The notes: generated by a model not told the origin, from the sequence alone. Counted from the stretch's first letter, positions 7,423-14,635 are shown. The stretch is 21,389 nt of DNA from Syntrophomonadaceae bacterium (GCA_012512295.1 JAAZDI010000116.1:1-21389); one strand, 5' to 3'. A program made the numbers and translations.

Positions 7423-7525
7423 AGCCGGCTAGAGTTAAACATAACCGGCTGAGCCAAAGGGTCATTTTACGCCCAATCTACTGACCGAGCTTCGAGCTTA
7501 ATAACACTTTGATTAAAACACAAGC
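7423..7525 (+). repeat. Degenerate copies of the 189-bp repeat's A segment
   Basis: Two broken matches to the A segment found at 11095 and 13188. AGCCGGCTAGAGTTAAACA (7423-7441) resembles AGCCGGCTGACCGAGTTTAA of the 13 kb copy. CCCAATCTA-CTGACCGAG (7472-7489), an extra 23 bases, then TTAAAACACAAGC (7513-7525) matches the 11 kb copy. The extra 23 bases look like an internal duplication of the GAG-TTAA-AACAC part. The last match abuts the stop codon of the 234-residue ORF. AGCCGG/CCGGCT (7423-7450) could also form a short hairpin acting as a poor terminator. Confidence 0.55.
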
Positions 7526-8230
7526 TTAAACCTGCGGTACCGCCAATTGAATCGGTTGGTTATAATCATAGAACTCCGCCGTGATGGTCAGGATGCTTTC
7601 GGGATTGCTTTTACTGCGGGCCGTGAGTTGGCCCCGGACCAGGAAATGTCCCCTTTGGTCAATCCAGAACTTAAACTGAAAATCCTGCCACAGTACCTCC
7701 AATAACTGGTTTTCCAGATCCGCCGTACAATCAACCACCCAGCAGTCCTTATTGCGCACCTCTTCCTGGCCATTATACCTGGCCTCAAAAATCTCTTTAA
7801 AATTAAAATTGGCTAACGGATTAACCTCGGTCATCAGTAATTCCTGACGTGTCAGGTCATAACCTTGGACCGCATACCAACGATTGGTAAAGGGGTCTCG
7901 ATTATAGGAAGTGTCGCCAACTTGATACATTTCAATTGGTGTATTCAACATGGTTCCCGATAAATGAAGATCATGGTGATTTGCCTTCTCTCCGGTAACA
8001 TCGCTCCAGATTTGCGGTTGCCCCTCCTTAATGAACTGCGACACCATCGTATACCGATAACTGCTGGCTTCATAAGCTTGATCAAGTGCCTTATTAATCA
8101 AATCTACGGGTGGAATTAGGCAGGCTTTCAAGTAAAAATAATAACCCCCGGTTACGATTAAGCTAATTCCTAATAACACTAAACCGATAGGTTTCCAGTA
8201 CCGGGGAAAATTGATTACTATCGTTTTCAT
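7526..8230 (-). CDS. Membrane-anchored protein of unknown function
   Basis: A 234-residue protein with an uncleaved-looking N-terminal membrane anchor (IGLVLLGISLIVTGGYYFYL, about residues 16-35) and an external remainder. The body has alternating hydrophobic/charged segments: YRYTMVSQFIKEGQPQIW, a YQVGDTSYNRDPFTNRWYAV segment, then LLEVLWQDFQFKFWIDQRG and ILTITAEFYDY. This reads like a beta-rich LolA/LppX-type lipid- or hydrophobe-binding fold, by general pattern only. There are two cysteines in KDCWVVDCTAD. GGGGGGAGCC precedes the ATG. It is monocistronic by position, with a hairpin on either side. I do not know the function. Confidence 0.8.
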   Translation of the reverse strand: MKTIVINFPRYWKPIGLVLLGISLIVTGGYYFYLKACLIPPVDLINKALDQAYEASSYRYTMVSQFIKEGQPQIWSDVTGEKANHHDLHLSGTMLNTPIEMYQVGDTSYNRDPFTNRWYAVQGYDLTRQELLMTEVNPLANFNFKEIFEARYNGQEEVRNKDCWVVDCTADLENQLLEVLWQDFQFKFWIDQRGHFLVRGQLTARSKSNPESILTITAEFYDYNQPIQLAVPQV

Positions 8231-8566
8231 CCGGCTCCCCCCAATCCTCGATTCATAATATTGTATTTAAAACCAGTCCAAATTATGACAGTGAACTCGT
8301 TCAGCTTTAATGAACATCGCGGCATTGGCTGGAGACTCTACTAGCCTAAGATTTTTAACAAGGCAACCGCCACTTACAGAGGCAGGAGTCTGTTGATTCA
8401 GAAAAAAACATCGAATAAGGCACCCTTTTTAAAGGTGCCTTAAAACATAGCCACTTTCGTCTGAGAGAAGCTCCGTATTTATAATTTTCAGTTTAGTGAC
8501 TCATTGTCGTTTTGGCATTTAACATCATGAAGTAACATTAGATTGTGATTCATTAACTTATCATCG
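8231..8566. other. Intergenic region containing one hairpin
   Basis: A 336-base gap between two minus-strand genes. It holds the hairpin listed at 8417-8441 and a purine-rich leader before the ATG at 8230. I see no short conserved ORF or riboswitch. Confidence 0.5.
8417..8441 (-). terminator. Intrinsic terminator after the 229-residue ORF
   Basis: Perfect 8-bp arms AAGGCACC (8417-8424) and GGTGCCTT (8434-8441), extended inward by the T/A-rich loop. On the minus strand the stem is followed by ATTCGATG and then a run of seven T. It lies about 130 bases past the stop of the upstream minus-strand gene. Confidence 0.6.
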
Positions 8567-9256
8567 TTAACTTATCATTGTCAGATCCGGATAAATAACC
8601 AACTCCCCGGGAAGTACTTCGATACGATTGATCTTAACAAAATCAAAGACGGCTATCCCTTCTACCTTTGAGGCAAAAATGCTGGCCAGATAGGGAGATT
8701 TATTCAGATCAAACCCGATTCGGTTACACAGGATATCAACAAATTCTCGGTTTTCCAAAACCTTTCCTAATTCAATTTTGGTATCCATTAAGGACTGGAT
8801 AATCCGGACAATAATCCCCGCTATTAAAAAGGCGACTACTTCATTAGAAATAACATCCTGAGGTTCGACAATTTCAAAATCGATTACTCTCCTATTTAGA
8901 TCGAAAGTACAACCGGTTAATTTTGCCGCTGTGGAGACAACCGTTGGAGTCGAGGATTTAAGCAGTTTGACTTTCAGATTAAAGTGAATTCGATCAAGCT
9001 GAAATTCAATCTCCGCGTCAGTCAGACGATCAATTAAACTCAGGTGATTCTTCAGATATTGGTTAATCTCTGCTTGGGAAATAACCAGCTTATTCCCTTT
9101 TAGTCTACTTAAAAAACCGTTTGTCTTGAGAATTTTAATGTACGCTTTGAGCCGTTCGGGACCTATTTCAGCCTTGTTAATATTCTTCTTACGATCAGCA
9201 CTTAATTCATCACCAATAGTTAGGTTTCCTCCGATCATTAGCCTCCACCCCCTCAT
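8567..9256 (-). CDS. Conserved-looking protein of unknown function (possible LmeA/DUF2993-like)
   Basis: A soluble-looking 229-residue protein with no signal peptide. It starts MRGWRLMIGGNLTIGDELSA. The section LVISQAEINQYL, followed by a hydrophobic beta-like LDRIHFNLKVKLL and later AFDFV/VLPGELVIYPDL-type strands, recalls DUF2993/LmeA-like proteins. The similarity is faint and I do not rely on it. A hydrophobic stretch EVVAFLIAGIIVRIIQSLMD lies in the middle. There are two candidate starts: ATG 9256 (AAGGA 11 bases upstream) and ATG 9238 (GAGGGGG at nine bases, the better site). It is transcribed away from the Fur-family gene and ends before a hairpin. Confidence 0.7.
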   Translation of the reverse strand: MRGWRLMIGGNLTIGDELSADRKKNINKAEIGPERLKAYIKILKTNGFLSRLKGNKLVISQAEINQYLKNHLSLIDRLTDAEIEFQLDRIHFNLKVKLLKSSTPTVVSTAAKLTGCTFDLNRRVIDFEIVEPQDVISNEVVAFLIAGIIVRIIQSLMDTKIELGKVLENREFVDILCNRIGFDLNKSPYLASIFASKVEGIAVFDFVKINRIEVLPGELVIYPDLTMIS

Positions 9257-9314
9257 TATTAAGCGTTCCTTAAATACTGATTGATTCCCTTACCCTAAAA
9301 GGTTCTATTGCCCT

Positions 9315-9346
9315 TTAATGATATTTATTCTCTATAAATCCATTAA
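9315..9346. repeat. Imperfect AT-rich inverted repeat in the divergent intergenic region
   Basis: TTAATGATATTTA (9315-9327) faces TAAATCCATTAA (9335-9346): six perfect outer pairs plus an offset inner ATTTA/TAAAT. It lies between the divergent 229-residue ORF and the Fur-family gene, so it could be an operator. It does not match the znuA palindrome. TTGACA at 9408-9413 is a possible -35 for the Fur-family gene, but no good -10 follows. Confidence 0.3.
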
Positions 9347-9497
9347 TTCCTCCTTTAACAAGCAAGAATATTCCGGTTTTTCTGAAAAACTGTCCACCTG
9401 TTAAGTATTGACATAGCTATGGTGAACCGTCACGATATTGATAAACTAGGTCTGCAATTCATTTATTAAGCATAAAGATTATTAGTTAGGGGGATTA

Positions 9498-9932
9498 TTG
9501 TTGAGCTCGGAAATAAAAGGACCAGAGACGGACAACCTAAGCATCCAAGGTCTAAGGCTTACCAAACAGCGTGCCGCGATTATGCAGGCCATTCACGACA
9601 TGAATAGTCACTTTACCGCCGAAGATATTTACACAACTTTGAAACCAGACCACCCCCGTTTAAGTCTGGCCACGGTATATCGTAATCTTGAACGACTAAC
9701 TCAAGCTGGATTAATTACCAAGCTTAATTTTGGCGAAGGAAAAAATCGGTACGAGATAACCGGCTTAGAACACCACCACCATCTCGTGTGTTTGCTCTGC
9801 GGGAAAACCGTCAGGATTACCCACTGTCCCTTAAACTGTTCCCAACTTGATGATTTAAGCAAAAGTGACTTTAGAATTACCGGCCATCAATTTGAGGTGT
9901 ATGGATACTGCAAGCGTTGTGATAGTAAGTAA
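9498..9932 (+). CDS. Fur-family metalloregulator, probably Zur
   Basis: A DNA-binding metal-dependent repressor of 144 residues. The winged-helix domain has LRLTKQRAAIMQAI, then HFTAEDIYTTL and LSLATVYRNLERLTQAGLI, the Fur recognition-helix pattern. The dimer/metal domain has HHHHLVCLLCG, then a late CKRC, giving the two CxxC structural zinc pairs, and GHQFEVYGYC. The start is TTG at 9498 or 9501 after TTAGGGGGA. It sits 130 bases upstream of znuACB, and a perfect palindrome covers the znuA leader, so a zinc sensor is the likeliest member (Zur rather than Fur, Mnt or PerR). The specificity is inferred from context only. The 3' end runs into a 19-bp tandem repeat. Confidence 0.9.
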   Translation: MLSSEIKGPETDNLSIQGLRLTKQRAAIMQAIHDMNSHFTAEDIYTTLKPDHPRLSLATVYRNLERLTQAGLITKLNFGEGKNRYEITGLEHHHHLVCLLCGKTVRITHCPLNCSQLDDLSKSDFRITGHQFEVYGYCKRCDSK

Positions 9933-9980
9933 GCGTCGTGATCTTAAGTAAGTATCGTGATCGTAAGCAAGTATTGTGAT
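9919..9980 (+). repeat. 19-bp tandem repeat at the 3' end of the Fur-family gene
   Basis: Three units beginning GTGAT lie at 9919-9937, 9938-9956 and 9957-9975, with a partial fourth at 9976-9980. The units read GTGATAGTAAGTAAGCGTC, GTGATCTTAAGTAAGTATC and GTGATCGTAAGCAAGTATT. The first holds the last codons and the TAA stop of the regulator, so the array probably grew by slippage or duplication of the gene's own end. Any extra stop codons are harmless. Confidence 0.8.
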
Positions 9981-10022
9981 GGGTATGCAACCTTTTCGTT
10001 TATCCCTTTCATTGGTCTGCCC

Positions 10023-10051
10023 TTGACATTTTCAAACGGGAGGAGTTAAAT
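10023..10051 (+). promoter_or_regulatory. Sigma-A promoter of znuA
   Basis: A perfect TTGACA (10023-10028), a 17-base spacer, then TTAAAT (10046-10051, four of six matches). The predicted transcription start near 10058 puts the palindrome at +6 to +28, a position suited to repression. Confidence 0.6.
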
Positions 10052-10063
10052 TTAGGTATCGTT

Positions 10064-10086
10064 ATGGTAATGATTCGCATTACCAT
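10064..10086 (+). promoter_or_regulatory. Candidate Zur/Fur-family operator of znuACB
   Basis: A perfect inverted repeat: ATGGTAATG, five bases ATTCG, CATTACCAT. Its size and TAAT/ATTA core agree with Fur-family boxes (the Bacillus Zur box is TCGTAAT-N-ATTACGA-like), and it lies next to a Fur-family regulator and a zinc importer. It falls inside the first codons of the longest possible znuA frame, which is one reason to reject that start. Confidence 0.75.
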
Positions 10087-10108
10087 TTATGAAAGAGGTG
10101 CCCGAAAA

Positions 10109-11086
10109 ATGTGTTCTCGTTTTTTTAAACGCTTCGCCTGCGGCCTATCTCTATTAATTTTGCTGGGAGCTGTTTTACTGACAACCTCAGGCTGTGGGGA
10201 ACAAACGCCAACTAATTCGCCAGCTTCGAATAACCAAAGTTTAGATAATCAACTCAAGGTAGTAACAACAATCTTCCCCTTGGCCGATATAACGCAAAAC
10301 CTGGGCGGCGACCAGATTAAGGTAATTAACCTGCTGCCAGCCGGGGCTAATCCCCATACATATGAACCTACTCCCAGCCAAATGAAGGAAGTGGCTGGCG
10401 CCAGCTTGATTATCGGAATAGGGGCTGGTCTTGATGAGTGGGTCCAGAAGCTTGCTTTGGCCGCTAATCAAGATGCCAACCGAATTGAAGTAGCCGAAGG
10501 CTTGCAACTGCTTGCTTCGGAAAACGATCATGCCCATGAAGGTCATTCTGCAGAAGCAGACCACCTTCACGTCGGAGCTGATCCACATATCTGGTTAGAT
10601 CCGGTCCTGGTTCGGGATCACGTGGCCCCAAAAATAACCGAAGCGCTGATAAAAGCTGATCCGTCTGCCGAGGCAGTCTATCAAGCAAATCTGCTCAATT
10701 ACCAAAACGAATTAACCCAGTTGCATCAAGAATACCTTACAACAATGGCCTCACTGACTAACAAAAAGTATATCTCTTTTCATGCTTCTTGGCGGTATTT
10801 GGCTCAACGCTATGGACTAGAAGAAGTCGCTTCAATCGAGCCGGCACCTGGTCAAGAGCCTTCCGGCAAATGGATAACCGAAGTGGTTAATCTTGCTCGG
10901 GCCAATGAGGTGAGGGTAATCATCGCAGAACCGCAGTTCAACCCCAGAATGGCTGAGGTTATTGCGGGAGAATTTGCTGGCCGGGTCATAACCCTTGACC
11001 CGCTGGGCGGGGAAAGTGCCGAAGGGCGGAATACCTATCTAAATCTCATGCGTTATAACCTAAATTCTCTGAAGACTTGCCTGTAA
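10109..11086 (+). CDS. znuA: Zinc ABC transporter substrate-binding lipoprotein
   Basis: Captures Zn2+ (or Mn2+) outside the membrane and hands it to ZnuB. The signal peptide LSLLILLGAVLLTTSGC has a lipobox ending at C29, so the mature protein is a lipoprotein. Cluster A-I features: VVTTIFPLADI, then LPAGANPHTYEPTPSQ with a first His ligand, DPHIWLDPV, ISFHASWRYLA, and an acidic ligand region LDPLGG. A His-rich loop (ENDHAHEGHSAEADHLH) is typical of ZnuA/AdcA and favours zinc. The start is ATG 10109 with GAGGTG at 8 bases. The frame is also open from ATG 10064, but that has no usable ribosome site and begins inside the operator palindrome. Confidence 0.93.
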   Translation: MCSRFFKRFACGLSLLILLGAVLLTTSGCGEQTPTNSPASNNQSLDNQLKVVTTIFPLADITQNLGGDQIKVINLLPAGANPHTYEPTPSQMKEVAGASLIIGIGAGLDEWVQKLALAANQDANRIEVAEGLQLLASENDHAHEGHSAEADHLHVGADPHIWLDPVLVRDHVAPKITEALIKADPSAEAVYQANLLNYQNELTQLHQEYLTTMASLTNKKYISFHASWRYLAQRYGLEEVASIEPAPGQEPSGKWITEVVNLARANEVRVIIAEPQFNPRMAEVIAGEFAGRVITLDPLGGESAEGRNTYLNLMRYNLNSLKTCL

Positions 11087-11094
11087 TTATTTAC

Positions 11095-11342
11095 CCCGAA
11101 GCCGACGAGGTTCGTTCCCAGTCTAGCCTGCTGACCGAGTTAAAACACAAGCGTATACCATAAAAAGTCTATCGCGCCGTGTTTTAACGGAGGTCAGCGA
11201 TTGGCGATTTACATCAGAGAACCGAGGCGGCTGAGGAGCAGCAGGCATCACTGTTTGAGCCTGAAAGGCGAGTTTGATGCCTGCCCGAAGCCGACGAGGT
11301 TCGTTCCCAGTCTAGCCTGCTGACCGAGTTAAAACACAAGCG
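11095..11342 (+). repeat. Structured 189-bp repeat, copy 1 (A-B-A, between znuA and znuC)
   Basis: A 59-base segment A (11095-11153, starting CCCGAAGCCGACGAGG and ending AAACACAAGCG) is followed by a 130-base segment B and an identical second A (11284-11342), period 189. The internal pairing is strong: GCTGACC (11130-11136) with GGTCAGC (11192-11198), TTAAAACAC (11140-11148) with GTGTTTTAA (11179-11187), and the ten-base pair GCAGGCATCA (11241-11250) with TGATGCCTGC (11275-11284). A 40-codon ORF (TTG 11201 to TGA 11323; starts LAIYIREPRRLRSS) follows GGAGGT. The second A ends right at the znuC ribosome site. It shows no transposase and no target duplication that I can see. I do not recognise the family. 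Confidence 0.85.
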
Positions 11343-11350
11343 AGGTTTAT

Positions 11351-12154
11351 ATGCATACAATCCCAAACTCAAATGACAGTCGAAATATCGATTCTGCTGA
11401 GCCCCCAGCCCTGGAATTGGCTAATGTCAGTGTTTATCTGGCAGACCGGCTAGTCCTGGAAGATGTCTCTTTAGTAATTCCCCAGAGAAGCCTGGTCGGA
11501 ATAATTGGGCCTAACGGGGCCGGCAAAACAACTCTGCTTAAGCTTATCCTGGGTCTGATTAAAGCAACCACTGGACGGATTACGCTATTTGGAACCGTCA
11601 TTACAAAAAACCATCAGATTGCGCACCAATTAATCGGTTATGTTCCTCAGCGTCACCAGTTTGATTTTCGCTTTCCCCTTTCCGTTCGCGACGTGGTAAT
11701 GCTGGGCCGTTTAGCGACCCGTGGATTGGCCCGCCGGGCTACTCCACAGGACCGGCTAGCAGTTGAGGAAAGTTTAACCCGAGTAGGTCTTGAGGGCTTG
11801 GCCACTCGTCCGGTTGGCGAACTATCCGGGGGTCAGCAGCAACTGGTTTTCTTAGCCCGGGCTTTATGTCGCCAGCCCCGTCTGCTCCTTTTGGATGAAC
11901 CCACTAACGGGCTAGACATCGCCGCCCAAGAAAAGTTTTATCACTTGATCCTGGATCTGAAAGAAGCATTAGGGTTGACGATTATTACGGTCTCGCATGA
12001 TCTGGCCGCGATTGCGGCGCACGCTGATCAGCTCATGTGTCTTAATCGGACGGTCCATATTCACGGGACACCGGTTGAGGTTGTCTGCAGCTCGAAACTG
12101 GACAAAGCCTATCGCTGCGAAATTGATGCCCTCTTAGCGCAAGGGAGGCAATAA
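11351..12154 (+). CDS. znuC: Zinc ABC transporter ATP-binding protein
   Basis: Cytoplasmic ATPase that powers the ZnuB permease. Walker A is GPNGAGKTT (53-61), the Q-loop PQRHQF follows, and the signature LSGGQQQLVFLARAL, Walker B LLLLDEPTNGLD and switch VSHDL are all intact. About 20 unordered residues precede the ABC domain, so an internal start is conceivable, but ATG 11351 has GAGG five bases upstream. The 264 bases after znuA are almost entirely the 189-bp repeat, which is unusual for this operon. The gene runs into znuB after two bases. Confidence 0.93.
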   Translation: MHTIPNSNDSRNIDSAEPPALELANVSVYLADRLVLEDVSLVIPQRSLVGIIGPNGAGKTTLLKLILGLIKATTGRITLFGTVITKNHQIAHQLIGYVPQRHQFDFRFPLSVRDVVMLGRLATRGLARRATPQDRLAVEESLTRVGLEGLATRPVGELSGGQQQLVFLARALCRQPRLLLLDEPTNGLDIAAQEKFYHLILDLKEALGLTIITVSHDLAAIAAHADQLMCLNRTVHIHGTPVEVVCSSKLDKAYRCEIDALLAQGRQ

Positions 12155-12156
12155 CC

Positions 12157-12996
12157 GTGTCCGCAATGTTTGCTTATACTTTTATGCAAAAAGCCTTGCT
12201 AGCCGGTCTCTTAGTTGGACTGCTCTGTTCCTTGGTTTCCTTTTTCGTCGTTTTAAAACGCCTTTCCTTTATCGGTGCTGGTATTTCCCACTCTGCTTTT
12301 GGTGGCGTGGCCCTGGGTATTTGGCTGGGGATTAACCCCCTCCTCAGTGCGGCTGTCTTTTCCACTTTAATTGCCTGGGCCATTGGCCTGGTTAGCCGAA
12401 AAGGCCATATCAACGAAGATGTAACCATCGGCATCTTTTTTTCCTCAACCATGGCTTTAGGGGTGGCCATAATCGGATTGCTTAAGGGGTATGTGGCGGA
12501 TGTCTATACCTTTCTCTTTGGCAACATCCTGGCCGTTACCGCCACTGATCTTTGGTGGCTGGGGGGGTGCGGCTTGCTGGTCGGTCTAGTGTTGATTATC
12601 CTCCATAAAGAATTCCTTTTTTTATGCTTTGATGAAGAAATGGCGAGAGCCAGTGGTCTCCCAACTGGCCCTCTCTACTATATTCTGCTCACCGCCATCG
12701 CTTTAACCATCGTGGTCTCCGTCAAGGTGGTGGGGGTAGTCTTAGCCTCTGCCCTGCTGGTGATCCCGGCCGCTACCGGTTACGAGTTATCCAAAAACTA
12801 CCGTGGCATGTTACTTATTTCCCTGCTAACCGGCGTTGTTTCCGCCATTGGCGGTCTCTGGCTCTCCTTCCAGTACAACCTGGCTTCCGGGGCAACCATT
12901 GTCCTGGTGTCCGCCGTCATCTTTTTTCTCGCGTTACTCCTCTCCCCCCGCCGCTGCGGTTTTTGGCGATTCCGGCATCGGCGCCCACCCCGCTAA
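12157..12996 (+). CDS. znuB: Zinc ABC transporter membrane permease
   Basis: ABC-3 family permease of 279 residues with about eight hydrophobic segments, beginning FMQKALLAGLLVGLLCSL. The family stretch ISHSAFGGVALGIWLG is near residue 45, and later SVKVVGVVLASALLVIPAA carries the conserved core. The GTG start at 12157 is preceded by GGGAGG at 8 bases. It starts two bases after the znuC stop, so the two are certainly cotranslated. The basic tail RRCGFWRFRHRRPPR fits the cytoplasm. It completes an importer with the His-rich ZnuA, so zinc uptake is the best guess, with manganese as the alternative. Confidence 0.93.
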   Translation: MSAMFAYTFMQKALLAGLLVGLLCSLVSFFVVLKRLSFIGAGISHSAFGGVALGIWLGINPLLSAAVFSTLIAWAIGLVSRKGHINEDVTIGIFFSSTMALGVAIIGLLKGYVADVYTFLFGNILAVTATDLWWLGGCGLLVGLVLIILHKEFLFLCFDEEMARASGLPTGPLYYILLTAIALTIVVSVKVVGVVLASALLVIPAATGYELSKNYRGMLLISLLTGVVSAIGGLWLSFQYNLASGATIVLVSAVIFFLALLLSPRRCGFWRFRHRRPPR

Positions 12997-13014
12997 CCAG
13001 TCCCCAGTTTTTTA

Positions 13015-13245
13015 TTCGTTCCCAGTTTAGCCGGCTGACCGAGTTTAAACACAAGCATATACCATGGAAAGTCGATCGCGCCGTGTTTTAACGGAGGTCA
13101 GCGATTGGCGATTTACATCAGAGAACAGAGGCGGCTGAGGAGCAGCAGGCATCTCTGTTTGAGCCTGAAAGGCGAGTTTGATGCCTGCCCGAAGCCGACG
13201 AGGTTCGTTCCCAGTTTAGCCGGCTGACCGAGTTTAAACACAAGC
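13015..13245 (+). repeat. Structured 189-bp repeat, copy 2 (downstream of znuB)
   Basis: Same A-B-A unit as at 11095-11342, period again 189, but the left A (13015-13056) lacks its first 17 or so bases; the right A is 13188-13245. B is nearly identical. Both A copies here share three bases that differ from copy 1: GTTTAG for GTCTAG, GCCGGC for GCCTGC and GTTTAAAC for GTTAAAAC. Copies within a locus are thus more alike than copies between loci. The ORF after GGAGGT is kept (TTG 13105 to TGA 13227, 40 codons), with P-to-Q, H-to-L and C-to-G changes. It fills the gap between the convergent znuB and antiporter genes. Confidence 0.85.
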
Positions 13246-13261
13246 CATATGGATTAGACCC

Positions 13262-14635
13262 TTAGAAGAACAGCAAGGTATCTAGAATAAAAATCGGAAT
13301 CAGAATGCCAATCGACCAGCCCATGTAGCCGAAGAAACTAGGCATCTTAACCCCATTCTCCTGGGCAATCGAACGAACCATAAAATTTGGTGCATTGCCG
13401 ATATAGGTGTTTGCTCCCATAAATACTGAACCGCAGGATATTGCCAACAGGATTGATGGAGCCACAGTCCCCAGGTCTGTCGTTACCCCACTTGCCGCGC
13501 CTAAGCCGCCGGCAAGTGAGAGAAACGTGAGATAAGTGGTGGCATTATCTAAAAAGCTGGAAAGGCTGCCGGCAGCCCAGAAGAATTGAGCCGGGGTGGT
13601 TACCCCTAATTCTCCCCCTCGGGCTTGGAGAATGACTAACGCCGGAATCATCGTAATAAAAATGCCTGCGAAAAGAACTGCTACTTCCCGAATCGGCCCC
13701 CAAGTAAAATGGTTATCCTGACGCACACTGGGCGAAGTTGTTTTAAAAGCCAGCCACGCCATTAACAGCATTATACTGTCCCGCAAGATATTTATCCAAG
13801 GCCAAACTAGATTATGGCCTTCTAAATTGATCAGAGTTATTCCCCTGGCCTCTTCAGTCAGGATATTAAAAAATAATGGATGCTTATTCAGTAAACCGCT
13901 GAAAACAACTGCTGCAATTACCCCGGCTAAAAAAATCAGGTTTTTTAACCCCTCAACCCGGATAGGGGCCGTTTCCCCGGCATTGACTGGTGCGGTTTGT
14001 TGCTTGATTTCGCGTTGATACAGAACATAGTCAATGATCAGATAAAGCGAAATCAAGATTAAGATATTCAAGCCCATCGGAACAATCAGCCGCATGGTCC
14101 AAAAGAAAGGAACCCCATGCAAAAATCCAAGAAATAGAGGGGGATCGCCGACTGGCGTCAAAGCCCCGCCGATATTACTCACCATAAAAATAAAGAAAAC
14201 AACGGTATGTACTTTCCACTTGCGATGTTGAATCGCCCGGAGCAGAGGCCGGATCAGCAGCATTGAAGCCCCGGTGGTGCCCACCCAACTGGCCAGCACA
14301 GTACCAATCATCAGCATGGTCCCATTAACCAACGGGGTCCCCCGCAGGGTGCCGCGGACAATTATCCCGCCGGATATCGTGAATAAGGCGGCCAGTAAGG
14401 CAATAAAGGGGATATAATCCAGGATCAATATATGCAATACCTCATACGCCGTCATTCCACTCCCAAAGGCATAGAAAAAAGGCAGGACAAAAACCAATGC
14501 CCAAAAGAGACTGACTTTACCCATGTTATGTTCCCACCAGTGTGGACAAAACAGCGGAAAAAGAGCGATCGATAAAAGCATTCCCACAAAAGGAATTACG
14601 CTCCAGACTGGTAGTTGATGTCCTAGATCAGCCAA
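13262..14635 (-). CDS. Na+/H+ antiporter, ion-transporter (NhaD/CitMHS-like) family
   Basis: A polytopic inner-membrane transporter of 457 residues with about 11-12 hydrophobic segments. The segment SNIGGALTPVGDPPLFLGFL and the later IGNAPNFMVRSIA motif are typical of the IT superfamily (NhaD, ArsB, CitM and UIT6 relatives); the paired GDPP/GNAPN motifs mark the two half-helices. WVGTTGASMLLIRPLL also fits. Sodium/proton exchange is the usual assignment, but citrate or another dicarboxylate cannot be excluded from sequence alone. The start is TTG 14635, eight bases after AGGAGG. It is convergent with znuB across repeat copy 2 and divergent from the dapB-type gene. Confidence 0.85.
   Translation of the reverse strand: MADLGHQLPVWSVIPFVGMLLSIALFPLFCPHWWEHNMGKVSLFWALVFVLPFFYAFGSGMTAYEVLHILILDYIPFIALLAALFTISGGIIVRGTLRGTPLVNGTMLMIGTVLASWVGTTGASMLLIRPLLRAIQHRKWKVHTVVFFIFMVSNIGGALTPVGDPPLFLGFLHGVPFFWTMRLIVPMGLNILILISLYLIIDYVLYQREIKQQTAPVNAGETAPIRVEGLKNLIFLAGVIAAVVFSGLLNKHPLFFNILTEEARGITLINLEGHNLVWPWINILRDSIMLLMAWLAFKTTSPSVRQDNHFTWGPIREVAVLFAGIFITMIPALVILQARGGELGVTTPAQFFWAAGSLSSFLDNATTYLTFLSLAGGLGAASGVTTDLGTVAPSILLAISCGSVFMGANTYIGNAPNFMVRSIAQENGVKMPSFFGYMGWSIGILIPIFILDTLLFF

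Noticed and set aside
9408..9436. Promoter of the Fur-family gene at TTGACA 9408
   Set aside because: The -35 is perfect, but no acceptable -10 lies 16-18 bases downstream. It was left as a note only.
10064..10108. Longer znuA start at ATG 10064
   Set aside because: No ribosome site at a usable distance, it begins in the operator palindrome, and it would put 15 extra residues before a complete lipoprotein signal peptide.
11095..13245. CRISPR array
   Set aside because: The A segments are 59 bases, only two per locus, separated by 130 bases of repeated, not unique, sequence, with no cas genes.
11087..13261. znuCB as the cargo of a composite transposon between the two repeats
   Set aside because: The repeats are direct and incomplete with no transposase. 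znuC and znuB belong with znuA functionally, so capture as cargo is not needed to explain the layout.
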